Below, one piece after another: positions 15,051-25,672 of a stretch of 64,000 bases of DNA (the first letter of the stretch is position 1; each line of letters begins with the position of its first letter). The notes under the pieces are model-generated. The model was given only the letters and a program-made list of their open reading frames with translations, was not told the origin of the DNA and ran no database searches. A program made the translations under genes and the position numbers. This DNA is from Salinigranum halophilum (GTDB lineage: Archaea; Halobacteriota; Halobacteria; Halobacteriales; Haloferacaceae). The stretch lies in assembly GCF_007004735.1 (NCBI RefSeq), contig NZ_SSNL01000009.1, positions 1 through 64,000 on the forward strand. The letters run 5' to 3'.

Positions 15051-18005
15051 ATGATTGAGGCGACAGGGTACTCAGTTCTTCATGTTGATGATTCTGCTTT
15101 CGCGGATCTGACGGCCGATATGCTCACGAAACGAGAGGCCCAGTTCACCGTTGAGACTGCCACGAGCCCCAGCGAGGGACTGGCTCGGCTTGCCGAAAAC
15201 GGCTTCGATTGTATCGTGAGTGAGTATGAGCTGCCCGGTCAGAACGGCATCGAGTTCCTCAAAACGGTACGCGAAGAGTATCCCGACCTGCCATTTATTT
15301 TGTATACTGATAAAGGGAGCGAAGCGGTTGCGAGCGACGCCATCGCTGCCGGCGTGACGGACTACATTCACAAAAACTCCGGGACGAGCCAGTATGCTGT
15401 CCTTGCCAATAAAATTCGCAACGCCGTCGAGAGCCACCACCAACAAGAGCGTGCCCAGGCAACTCGCGACCGGCTGCGACAGATCATCGATATGCTTCCA
15501 CAGCTTGTTTTCGCCAAGGACGAGACCGGCGAGTTCCTGCTGGCAAACGAGGCTACTGCCGACACGTACCGGACTACCGTCAGCGACCTCGAAGGAGCTA
15601 CAGATGCCGATTTCGCCGACTCCGAAGAGGAAGTCGAACAGTTCCGTGCCGACGATCAGGCCGTCATCGAATCCGGCGAACCCGAACACATTCCCGAGGA
15701 GTCGCTGACGACCGCAGACGGTGAAACACGGCTCTTAGAGACGACGAAGATTCCCTATGACCCGGTGGAGACGGACGGCGACGCCGTGCTCGGTATCTCA
15801 CTAGATATCACCGAGCGTAAAGAGCGGGAGAACATGCTCCAGCAGTACCAACATGCGTATGAGTCAGCCCTCAGTGGGATTGCGATAGTAGATTTTGACG
15901 GCGAATTGATTGATGTGAACCCTACGTTCCTCGATATGTGGGGGTACGATGACGAAGACGATGTGATTGGACGTTTAGCGATTGATATGTGGAACAATCC
16001 CGGGCAAGCGAGGTCTGTGCTGAAGACGATCAAAGAGCGGGGACGCTGGGAAGGCGAACTCGAAGCTGTCCGGGCGGACGGATCAACGTTCTACGCCAAA
16101 GGTGTGAACAGCTACCTCACAGACAGCGACGGTAACCCAATCGGAGTGATCTCGTCATTTTTCGATATCTCCGAGCGCAAGGAACGCGAACAGGAGCTTC
16201 GGATGGTCCGCGAGCGGTTCGAGCGATTCGCGAGCAACGTCCGGGACGCCTTTTTCATGTTGCCGACCGACTACTCCGAAGCTGAGTACGTGAATCCAGC
16301 AGTGGAAACGATCTACGGAATCACGCCCGAGGAGGTTTACGACGATCCGATGGCATGGCTCCGACACGTCCATCCTGACGACAAAGACGAGTTACTGGCG
16401 GCTATGGAAGCCCAGCAGGACGGGACGTCCGAGTGGCCAGTCGAACAGGAGTTTCGTATCGACCATCCCAACCATGGGATGCGGTGGGTGCAGACCCGTC
16501 TCGACGTGATTACCGATAAGAACGGCGACCCGTCGCGGTTCACCGGCGTCACGACCGACATCACCGACCTCAAAGAACGCGAACGCGAGCTGGAACGTAA
16601 TCAAGGATTCCTCGAACAGACCCAGAACGTCGCAAACGTCGGCGGCTGGGAAATCGACCTCCGAACTGAGTCGCTTCGATGGACCGACGAAGTCTACCGG
16701 ATCCACGGCATCGACATGGACTTCGAGCCGACGGTCGAAGATGCACTCGAGCTCTACCATCCCGAGGATCAGACGACGATTCAGGATGCCGTCGAGCGAG
16801 TGGCGGCAGAGGGCGAACTGTACGACCTAGAGTTGCGCATCGTTACAGCCGACGACGAGGTGCGGTGGGTCCACACCCGCGGCGAGCCCCGGTACGAGAA
16901 CGGTGAAATCGTTGGTGTGCGCGGCACGTTTCAGGATATCACCGAACGGATAGCACACGAACAGCAACTGGAAGAAAAAACTGAGGAGCTGAAGCAGTTG
17001 GCGACAAAGTACGAAAGCCAGTACCGAACGCTGTTCGAGGAAGCCCCAGTGATGACGGTTCTCACTCGATCTGACGACGGTCGACCGATTATCGAGGACT
17101 GCAACAGCCAGTTCGTCGAGACTCTTGGATACGACGTAGTCACGATGCTCGGCAGTGAACTCGCGGAGTTTTACACGCCCGAATCGGCAGAAGAGTTGCA
17201 CTCAGGAGGGTACAGACACTCGCTTACCGGACGGTTCACCAGGGAGAAACGCGAGCTACTGACTGTCGATGGTGAGGTCGTGGAGGCGCTCCTACGTGCG
17301 GTTCCACGCCGTACAGCCGACGGCGAGATTATCGGCACGGTTGCGATGTATATCGATATCACCGAACGTGAGTCGGTCAAGCGTGCGAACGAGCGACTCG
17401 AAGAGTTCACGAGAGTCGTCTCACATGACCTCCGGAACCCGTTGAACGTCGCCACCGGACGGCTCGAACTAGTAGCCGAAGAATGTGACAGCGACCATCT
17501 CGACAGCCTTGAACAGGCGCTTGACCGGATGGGGAGGCTGATCGATGATCTCCTGACGCTAGCGCGGGAAGGCAAAGAGGTGACCGACACTCGGTTGGTT
17601 GATCTCGCCACGATGAGCAACAGGTCCTGGGAGAACGTCGAGACGTATCAGGCGAAATTAATCACTAATACCGAACAAGGTGTTTGGGCAGACAGAAGTC
17701 GCCTCAAGCAGGTGTTTGAGAACCTGTTTCGGAACGCCGTCGAACACGGTGGGGCAGATGTGACTGTGACAGTTGGGGAACTAGACGACGGGTTCTACAT
17801 TGAGGACAATGGTCCAGGGGTTCCATCCGACAAGCATGATGACATCTTCGAAGCCGGCTATTCGCGGTCGGCGGACGGAACTGGATTCGGGCTGAGCATT
17901 GTCGAACAAGTCGTCAATGCTCACGAGTGGCAGATTCGTGTCACAGACGGGGCCGACGGCGGGGCACGGTTCGAGATTACGGGTGTCGAATTGGTGAGTT
18001 TATAA
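15051..18005 (+). CDS. Receiver / multi-PAS hybrid histidine kinase with Glu at the phospho site
   Basis: The 984-residue soluble protein starts with a receiver domain (1-125) followed by about five PAS domains (~140-260, ~265-385, ~385-515, ~520-640, ~655-785), each closed by a DITER/DISER motif. A HisKA domain (VVSHDLRNPLNVATG) and a HATPase domain (N box ENLFRNAVEHG, then EDNGPGVP and GTGFGLSI) complete it. The receiver reads CIVSEYELPGQNG, so the usual Asp is Glu58. The related receiver at 20187-21386 keeps CIVSDFDMPG. The stimulus is unknown; the transducers on both sides suggest a role in the taxis or energy-sensing network. Confidence 0.92.
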   Translation: MIEATGYSVLHVDDSAFADLTADMLTKREAQFTVETATSPSEGLARLAENGFDCIVSEYELPGQNGIEFLKTVREEYPDLPFILYTDKGSEAVASDAIAAGVTDYIHKNSGTSQYAVLANKIRNAVESHHQQERAQATRDRLRQIIDMLPQLVFAKDETGEFLLANEATADTYRTTVSDLEGATDADFADSEEEVEQFRADDQAVIESGEPEHIPEESLTTADGETRLLETTKIPYDPVETDGDAVLGISLDITERKERENMLQQYQHAYESALSGIAIVDFDGELIDVNPTFLDMWGYDDEDDVIGRLAIDMWNNPGQARSVLKTIKERGRWEGELEAVRADGSTFYAKGVNSYLTDSDGNPIGVISSFFDISERKEREQELRMVRERFERFASNVRDAFFMLPTDYSEAEYVNPAVETIYGITPEEVYDDPMAWLRHVHPDDKDELLAAMEAQQDGTSEWPVEQEFRIDHPNHGMRWVQTRLDVITDKNGDPSRFTGVTTDITDLKERERELERNQGFLEQTQNVANVGGWEIDLRTESLRWTDEVYRIHGIDMDFEPTVEDALELYHPEDQTTIQDAVERVAAEGELYDLELRIVTADDEVRWVHTRGEPRYENGEIVGVRGTFQDITERIAHEQQLEEKTEELKQLATKYESQYRTLFEEAPVMTVLTRSDDGRPIIEDCNSQFVETLGYDVVTMLGSELAEFYTPESAEELHSGGYRHSLTGRFTREKRELLTVDGEVVEALLRAVPRRTADGEIIGTVAMYIDITERESVKRANERLEEFTRVVSHDLRNPLNVATGRLELVAEECDSDHLDSLEQALDRMGRLIDDLLTLAREGKEVTDTRLVDLATMSNRSWENVETYQAKLITNTEQGVWADRSRLKQVFENLFRNAVEHGGADVTVTVGELDDGFYIEDNGPGVPSDKHDDIFEAGYSRSADGTGFGLSIVEQVVNAHEWQIRVTDGADGGARFEITGVELVSL

Positions 18006-18180
18006 ATTTCTGTGTTCAGCATGTCTTGAGTAAATGACAATTTAAAATTACATAATTTTATTCATAATGACAGAATATAGTAGATAATTTCTCGACGCTA
18101 CTTGACGATGAACGTTATCTCTACCGATAATACGGAGTAAAGAACAAAATAGCTGCCATGCGCTGTCTGCAAACACAGTC

Positions 18181-20013
18181 ATGTCGGACCAAGGATTATC
18201 GGCTTTCAAGCAGTATGTTGAGCGGACGCCAAACGGAACCGAAATTCCCGATGAGACGTTCACCAAGCGCCACCGCGGGGTTGTCCTGTTTACTGCAGCA
18301 CTTCTCCCAATTGTGTTCGCTATCAGCCGGATGCAGGGACTGGAGTCGATTACCGGTGCCACGCTACCAGCAATCCCACTACTGCACTCCATTGCCGGGA
18401 CCGGTCTTGTTCTCGGACTGATTGTGACTGCTGCATTCGCTCAGATTCCCCGCCGAATCAGATCATCACTGTCTGCGGTCGGATTCATGGTCAATGCTTC
18501 TATCCTCGCGTATTTCACTGGCGGCTTCATCGAGGCACACTTCTTGTATTTCGTTGGCATTGGCCTCGTTGCACTCTACGAAGATTGGATCCCGTTCGTC
18601 ATCACGATCGGGTACGTCGCGCTCCAGCACAGTGTCTTCGGGCTCATGGAGTGGTTTGCTGTATACAATCACCCAGCTGCGATGGAAAACCCCATCGTTT
18701 GGGGTGGCATCCACGCGGTCGGAGTGCTGATGCTCGCTGCGACTATCACATTCCTCTGGCAATCCCTCGCGATCCAGCGTGAACAGGCTCAACAGAAGGC
18801 CCGAGAGAAACAACAAAAGACCGCTGAACAAAAAGAGCGAATGGCCATGCTGAACAAGGAACTAGAGGCCACAGCCGAGGAGTATCAGTCGGTGATGCTC
18901 GAATGCGCGAATGGGAACTTCACGCGTCGGCTGGACACCTCCGTCAGTAATAATGCGATGGCGGAAATCGCCACTACGTTCAACGAGATGATGGCCGAAC
19001 TCGAGGAGACAGTCGGTACCGCCCGCGCGTTCGCCGACGAAGTTGCTACAGCAAGTGAGGAGGTGACTGCTGGAACGGAAGAAAGTCAAAACGCCAGTGA
19101 ACAGGTGAGCAAGTCAGTCCAAGCGATTGCAGCGGACGCGGAGTCACAGTCCGAGAATCTTCAACAAGCCTCTAGAGAGATGCAAAGTCTCTCAGGAACG
19201 GTCGAGGAAGTGGCGGCATCTGCCGATGAAATGGCTACAAAAGCAAAAGAAACAGCTGAACTTGGTGAAAACGGTCAGGAGGCAGCCAGAGATGCCATGG
19301 ATGAAATGGAAGCTATCAATAAAAAAGCTGGAGGGACAATTGAGGAAGTCGAGTCACTCGCAACCGAAATCGGTGAGATTGGCGAGGTTGTCGAGTTGAT
19401 CACGGATATTGCCGAACAGACGAACATGCTCGCACTAAATGCCTCTATCGAGGCTGCCAGTGCCGGCGAAGCTGGCGAGGGCTTCGCTGTCGTCGCTGAC
19501 GAAATCAAGGAACTGGCCAGCGATGTCTCTGAGGCGACGACAGAGGTGGATTCTCTCATTGCGGAGATTCAATCCTCAGCCGACACTACTGTCGAAGACA
19601 TTCAGCAGATGGGCAATCGCGTCTCGTCGGGGACTGCAACGATTGAGGACGCCCTCGATGCGCTGGAAGCCATTGCAGCTAACGTCGAGGAATCGAGTCA
19701 GGGGATCCAAGAAATTAGCGCTGCCACAGATGACCAGGCTGTCTCCACCGAAGAAGTCGCCAGCATGATTGAGCAGGTTGCAAATGCCGCGGAACAAGTA
19801 AGTGGTGAATCCGGGAACGTTTCCGCAGCCGCCCAGGAGCAAGCATCCTCGCTGACGCAAATTGCACAGAACACGCAGACGCTTGCCGACCAAGCAGAGG
19901 AACTCCAAGGGCTACTTTCGGGGTTCACGATTGGAGAAACAGCGGCTGAGTCATCAGTGCATACATCCAAAGTGGGGGTGATGGCATCAACAGATGGTGG
20001 CCTCAATCGTTAG
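18181..20013 (+). CDS. Methyl-accepting transducer with six-TM sensor, Htr-VIII-like
   Basis: The protein has 610 residues. Residues ~30-200 form about six TM helices with the block [23 protein letters not shown] and a later QHSVFG, seen in membrane sensors of MCPs and kinases related to Halobacterium HtrVIII. Coiled coil and HAMP-like sequence (~200-270) and an MCP signalling domain with [19 protein letters not shown] (~415-440) follow. HtrVIII mediates aerotaxis, and with HemAT in the same cluster an oxygen or redox input is plausible but not shown by the sequence. AT-rich DNA precedes the gene. Confidence 0.85.
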   Translation: MSDQGLSAFKQYVERTPNGTEIPDETFTKRHRGVVLFTAALLPIVFAISRMQGLESITGATLPAIPLLHSIAGTGLVLGLIVTAAFAQIPRRIRSSLSAVGFMVNASILAYFTGGFIEAHFLYFVGIGLVALYEDWIPFVITIGYVALQHSVFGLMEWFAVYNHPAAMENPIVWGGIHAVGVLMLAATITFLWQSLAIQREQAQQKAREKQQKTAEQKERMAMLNKELEATAEEYQSVMLECANGNFTRRLDTSVSNNAMAEIATTFNEMMAELEETVGTARAFADEVATASEEVTAGTEESQNASEQVSKSVQAIAADAESQSENLQQASREMQSLSGTVEEVAASADEMATKAKETAELGENGQEAARDAMDEMEAINKKAGGTIEEVESLATEIGEIGEVVELITDIAEQTNMLALNASIEAASAGEAGEGFAVVADEIKELASDVSEATTEVDSLIAEIQSSADTTVEDIQQMGNRVSSGTATIEDALDALEAIAANVEESSQGIQEISAATDDQAVSTEEVASMIEQVANAAEQVSGESGNVSAAAQEQASSLTQIAQNTQTLADQAEELQGLLSGFTIGETAAESSVHTSKVGVMASTDGGLNR

Positions 20014-20186
20014 GCTGCAAATGTTCAAAAATCAACAGCTACGAGAGTGCGAGGAGAAAGCCCCGCTCTTCACAGTAGACGCCGTACCTGACTGACGACT
20101 CGATTCGTAGCTCTCGGTATGGTCGACACAACCGAGGCACAACAGGTCTGCCGTGCTGCCTCAACCCTCTCTTCTCGGCCAGCCAC

Positions 20187-21386
20187 TCAGTGCTGTTCGT
20201 CCCCAGTCGACGAATCCATCATGTCGCGGTAAAGCCACAGGTTCGCCGCACCCCCGGGGAGCGTGTATGGGATATAATCTCGTTCGAGGGTCCGACCGTC
20301 TGCCAACTGGATCCGCTCGCCATGCACGGGCTCTCGCCGGTCGAGGAGCTCCTCGATCCGGTCGATGAAGCCATCGGAGTCAGCGAAGAGTCCTCGCAGT
20401 TCGGCAGCCGCCCGCGCGCAGTCACGGCCGACGAGTTCACCACACGAGACCGGGACGTCGAACAGGTTACAGAGCGCATCGTTCGCTGCAATAATTTCTC
20501 GACCGGCGTCCTCGACGAGAACACCGGTCGAGAGTTCGTCGACGACTGTCTCCAGTACGATAGCCGTCCGGGCGGCGTCTTGCTCGCGGTGTTTCCGCTC
20601 CGTGATGTCGCGCCCAAACCCTGCAATTCGTCTGACGGTCCCGCTGCTGTCGACGATTGGGGTGGCCTGTACCCACACCCACCGCTGTGTTCTCTCGGCG
20701 GGTGTGACCCGGTACTCGATGTCGATTGGCTTCCCCTCCGAGGCGGAAATCATCGCCTCTTCGACGTCGTTCCGATCCGCTGGATGGATTCGTTCGAGAA
20801 AGCTCCGTGGGTCGTCGAACAAGTCATCGACCGCGTATCCCCAGATATCCTCGTACGCGGAATTAACATAGAGTAGTTCCTCCCAGTCACTGCTGAACAT
20901 CCAGAGCAGGTCTGAGGTTGCCTCGGTCAGGTCTCGCAGCTGTGATTCGACTTGGTCGACCTGCGCCTCAGCATGGAACTTCGAGACCACGTTTCGGATA
21001 CGGTTGGCGAGCAACGCGTACTGTTCTGTGCTGCGTCCCTTCTGGAGGTACTCGGTGACACCAGCGGAGATTGCATCGCTCGCGACGTCCTCACTCCCCT
21101 TTCCTGTGTACAGGATGAACGGCAGATCAGGGTACTGCGCTCGAACCGTTCGAAGGAATTCGATCCCGTTCTGCCCGGGCATATCGAAGTCCGAGACAAT
21201 GCAGTCGAACGCCGTGAGGTCGAATGTCTCGAATGCGTTTGCAGGACACGTCGCTGTCTCAATGGTGAATTGATCAGACTCCCGTCCGAGATACGTCGCT
21301 GTCAGATCGGCGAACGCAGGGTCGTCGTCGACGTGGAGGATTCGAATCTGGCAGCCGGATTGTCGGCGCTGTATGGTGATACTCAT
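20187..21386 (-). CDS. Receiver-PAS-PAS protein without kinase domain
   Basis: The protein has 399 residues. The receiver domain (~14-140) has the acidic pair HVDDDPAF, phospho-acceptor Asp66 (CIVSDFDMPGQNG) and the switch block ILYTGKGSE. A PAS/PAC domain (~150-270, DITERKHRE) and a second PAS (~275-385) follow, and the chain ends without HisKA or ATPase. It is a likely single-protein signal relay or phosphate sink for a kinase encoded elsewhere. The receiver is close to that of the 15051-18005 kinase but with normal phosphorylation residues. Confidence 0.88.
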   Translation of the reverse strand: MSITIQRRQSGCQIRILHVDDDPAFADLTATYLGRESDQFTIETATCPANAFETFDLTAFDCIVSDFDMPGQNGIEFLRTVRAQYPDLPFILYTGKGSEDVASDAISAGVTEYLQKGRSTEQYALLANRIRNVVSKFHAEAQVDQVESQLRDLTEATSDLLWMFSSDWEELLYVNSAYEDIWGYAVDDLFDDPRSFLERIHPADRNDVEEAMISASEGKPIDIEYRVTPAERTQRWVWVQATPIVDSSGTVRRIAGFGRDITERKHREQDAARTAIVLETVVDELSTGVLVEDAGREIIAANDALCNLFDVPVSCGELVGRDCARAAAELRGLFADSDGFIDRIEELLDRREPVHGERIQLADGRTLERDYIPYTLPGGAANLWLYRDMMDSSTGDEQH

Positions 21387-21709
21387 GTTGGCTCCGAAAG
21401 TGTGCAGTCCGTCCGTGTGCCGATCGGTCCTCGGGTGTCGAACCCCGACCGAACGCCTGCTCCCCGCGTCGTCTCGGTCGAGAACACTGCTTGGCGGCCG
21501 CGCGCTCTCGCTCGAACCCGGGGGAATGTCGACATAAGGCCGTCAACCATCGTCGCGCCGGGCCTTACTCGTGCAGTCACGGAGTCTCCCCCCTGCTTAC
21601 CGCCCCCATGTTATTCATATATTGACTGTCAGTTGGTCTTGAATTTATGGTTTTAATTATCGGTACAGATATTCATACTCTGGTCACCGACGGTCTTGCT
21701 CGGTGGGAG
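21387..21709. other. Intergenic region with AT-rich tract, no gene seen
   Basis: It holds the upstream region of the receiver-PAS-PAS gene. The AT-rich segment at about 21605-21675 may serve a promoter. The right end of the next tnpB element follows. Confidence 0.5.
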
Positions 21710-22963
<1,254 letters not shown>

Positions 22964-23086
22964 CTGTAACTTCACATACGAAGTAGTGTTTTATACTTTC
23001 TACGTCTGGTGTGGGGGAGTCGGACTGCTATCGTTCGTGGTTTGTCGGATTCCTCCGATGACTGAACTCGTGGGGTTCCTCCTTGC

Positions 23087-23218
23087 AACTATCTGAACAA
23101 TCGCATCCACATCGTACACGAGAGCGAGTGCAAGAACTTGATTGGCAACGTCGTGAACGAGCTGCTCTCGCTCATGTCGAAATTTCTCGACGACCGGGAA
23201 CGCCCGGTCTCGCGCTAG
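23087..23218 (+). pseudogene. 3' fragment of an unrecognised gene cut by the tnpB element
   Basis: Just outside the left end of the tnpB element an open frame encodes ~43 residues (NYLNNRIHIVHESECKNL ... RERPVSR) and stops at 23216-23218. It has no start codon of its own and ends against the converging lipid-kinase gene. I do not recognise the family. A GACCGGG-AAC-GCCCGGTC palindrome lies at its end. Confidence 0.4.
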
Positions 23219-24105
23219 CTCGGATTCGGGTCGTACCCCGCACCCACCCGAAGCGAGAGGGCCCGGGGGAGCACCGACAGCGAGAGCCGGTTCCGGCGTG
23301 TCAACTCACCGTCGAGGCTGAACGTCACTGGCTCTGTCCCCTCGATCGTCACGGTCTCGGCGCGGAGGTGGGTCACGCCGTCGGTCCCGCGGGCGAGCAG
23401 GCGGTGAATCGCCGCTTCGGCCACCGCGTTCGCCGGCGGCATCTCCTCGACGACGACCACGTCGAACTGCCCGTCGGCCATTGCGGCCTGTCCGCCCTCC
23501 TCGACGAACTTCCGGGCGTTGCCCACGAGAACCGACAGCGCCGACCCGTCGAAGACGACCTGGTCGCCGGTGGTGACGCGGATGTCGAGCGAGTCGAACG
23601 AGAGCGTCTCGCGGGCACCCGAGACGAGGAAGGCGAGCGTCCCGAACCGGGTCTTCAACTCGTCGGAGGCGGCGGTACTGGCGTTCGCCGGCAGTCCGCC
23701 GACGGCGCTCACGACGAACGGCTGGTCCGCGGCGACGCCGACGTCGACCGTCTCGACCGCCCCCGTGTCGGCCACCTCGATACCGTGGTCGAGGTCGCGA
23801 ATCCCGAGCGTGCCCGCGAGGAGGTTCGCCGTTCCGCCCGGCACGACCGCGAGCGTGACGTCACCGAGCGCATCGACGTCGTACAGCCCGCGGACGACGT
23901 CGTTCACCGTGCCGTCGCCACCGCACACCGCGAGCGTCGAGACGCCGTCTCGCCCGGCCTCGCGAGCGCAGGCGACCGCGTGGGCCTTGCTCTCGGTCTC
24001 CTCGACGGCGAAGCCCCGGGCTTCGAGCCGCCGTCGCACGTAGGTCGCGTGGTCTGCGGTACCGCTTTTGGGGTTGAGCAGACACCGACGGGAACCGACC
24101 TGCAT
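23215..24105 (-). CDS. YegS/diacylglycerol kinase family lipid kinase
   Basis: The protein has about 296 residues. The N-terminal catalytic domain carries NPKSGTADH, the nucleotide-binding GGDGTVNDVVRG (about 75-87) and VPGGTANLLAGTLGI. A C-terminal beta-sandwich domain with FSLDGE, as in YegS/DgkB-type enzymes, follows. It would phosphorylate a lipid or sphingoid-like alcohol at the membrane surface; the archaeal substrate is unknown. The ATG at 24105 (MQVGSRRCLLNPKSG) gives the family-typical N terminus; the longer frame adds an unusual 25-residue leader. Moderately halophilic, acidic composition. Confidence 0.88.
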   Translation of the reverse strand: MQVGSRRCLLNPKSGTADHATYVRRRLEARGFAVEETESKAHAVACAREAGRDGVSTLAVCGGDGTVNDVVRGLYDVDALGDVTLAVVPGGTANLLAGTLGIRDLDHGIEVADTGAVETVDVGVAADQPFVVSAVGGLPANASTAASDELKTRFGTLAFLVSGARETLSFDSLDIRVTTGDQVVFDGSALSVLVGNARKFVEEGGQAAMADGQFDVVVVEEMPPANAVAEAAIHRLLARGTDGVTHLRAETVTIEGTEPVTFSLDGELTRRNRLSLSVLPRALSLRVGAGYDPNPS

Positions 24106-24513
24106 GGTTCGGCTCTGCAGCCACACGGTTTTATCTCGTCGGTTGTCTCGTGAGTCGGGGGCTGGTAGCTTACACCACAAGTCGGATGCCCACGTCTCCG
24201 TCCGGAAGCCTCAGGAGTGATACTTTCTCGTTCTGCCACGGCCGCGACACTGCGACGCCACTCGTAGACGAAACGGAAAACAACTGGTACGAGTCCTGCT
24301 GTCGGCAACTGAGAACGAGAGACCCAGTGAATCGTCTCGAACCTGAGTGCGCGCGAAGCGCTATCAGCTGCTGAAACAGGCCGTTTTGACGATGTGCGCC
24401 GACACGAGACGTTCCTTCCACTCACTTTTTCACTGAATACAGTATGTTTTAATCGCGGAGCTGTAACTTTTATACATCTAATTATTGATTTAATTTTAAC
24501 TATCTCGAATAAA
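24106..24513. other. Divergent intergenic region, no gene seen
   Basis: This ~400-bp spacer between the lipid kinase and the terpene-synthase-like gene becomes very AT-rich after 24425. I see no conserved coding frame or RNA gene. Confidence 0.5.
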
Positions 24514-24525
24514 TAATTTTATATT
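24514..24525 (+). promoter_or_regulatory. TATA box of the terpene-synthase-like gene
   Basis: TAATTTTATATT lies 28-39 nt upstream of the ATG at 24553, within a long AT-rich run. Confidence 0.5.
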
Positions 24526-24552
24526 GTCTGCTTCATTCACAAAAGTTTGAAG

Positions 24553-25524
24553 ATGGCAACCAGTGTCACGACCAGACAGCTCCCGCGAATCGTCCGCGAC
24601 ATGACCCAGACCGAACTCCCACCGGAGTTCGATCCGCTCTTGGACCACTACGGCACACTGACCACCGACCGGGACCAGCTCCTCTGGCAGTGGCTCTACT
24701 ACGTGTTCCCCAGCTTCCGGCTCTCGTCGGTCCCCGACGAGTACGGCGAGCTCGCCCGGAAGGCGAAGTTCTGCTTCTCGGTGTACATGACCGTCCTCGA
24801 CGACCTCTCCGAACGCCACCTGGACAAAGAGACGTTCGAGCAGGGGCGAAAGATCCCGTTCTCGTCGACCCGATGCGACGTGGAGGCTCCTGGCGCCGAC
24901 ACCGAGGCGCTTGCACTCCTCCAAGAGTCGTGGGACCTCACGAAGGCGTATCTGAGCCGCGCTCCGAGACGCGGTGACTTCGAGGAACTGTTCGAGTTCG
25001 ACCTCCGGCAGTCGCTCAACACGATGGACTACAACCGCCTCGTGAACGAGGGCCCTCAGCTCGCGAGCCCCCGGGGCGCGGAGATGTACGACACGCACAA
25101 CATGCTGTTGTTCATCTACGTCGACATCGACCTCGCCTTCTCACCCGACTTCGACCTCGCGGACCTGGCGACACTCCGTGACGTGACGTGGGACGCCCAG
25201 CGGCTCGCCCGGATCGGCAACTGGGTCACCACCTGGGAGCGCGAACTCGACGAGTGCGACTACACCTCCCGCGTCGTCGTCGAGGCACTCGAACGCGGTG
25301 TCGTGACCGAGGCCGAGATCCGCGACGACGACGTACCGAACGAGACCATCGCCCACCGCATCAAAGACGCCGGTATCGAACACGAGCACCTGCTCTCGTG
25401 GAACGAGACCTACCGCAGCCTGGTCTCTCGAGAGTACGACGTCGACAGCGTCGACCTCCACTCGTTCGTCGACGGGATGCGACATCTCCTGGAGGTCGAC
25501 GTGAAAGCGCGCGGTCTGAAGTGA
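24553..25524 (+). CDS. Class I terpene synthase-like protein
   Basis: The protein has 323 mostly helical residues. Two motifs have the order and spacing of class I terpene cyclases: an aspartate-rich VLDDLSERH (D83, D84, E87) and an NSE/DTE-type triad GNWVTTWERE (N223, T227, E231), 140 residues apart. An Arg (R174) lies ~49 residues before the triad, near where the diphosphate-sensor Arg is expected. It would bind three Mg2+ and ionise a prenyl diphosphate; substrate and product cannot be told. No prenyltransferase gene adjoins it. The ATG at 24553 matches the TATA spacing. Confidence 0.65.
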   Translation: MATSVTTRQLPRIVRDMTQTELPPEFDPLLDHYGTLTTDRDQLLWQWLYYVFPSFRLSSVPDEYGELARKAKFCFSVYMTVLDDLSERHLDKETFEQGRKIPFSSTRCDVEAPGADTEALALLQESWDLTKAYLSRAPRRGDFEELFEFDLRQSLNTMDYNRLVNEGPQLASPRGAEMYDTHNMLLFIYVDIDLAFSPDFDLADLATLRDVTWDAQRLARIGNWVTTWERELDECDYTSRVVVEALERGVVTEAEIRDDDVPNETIAHRIKDAGIEHEHLLSWNETYRSLVSREYDVDSVDLHSFVDGMRHLLEVDVKARGLK

Positions 25525-25672
25525 GGCGTCGCCTCACGCCCGACTGAGGTCTCGTATCTGCCTCGTCGAGCGACCCCCGAACCAGCCTGTCGCCGTACAG
25601 TGATATCTCTGTTGATAATTGACCCGCACTCTTAAGCGCTCGATGGCCGAACAGTAGCGTATCTCACGCACC

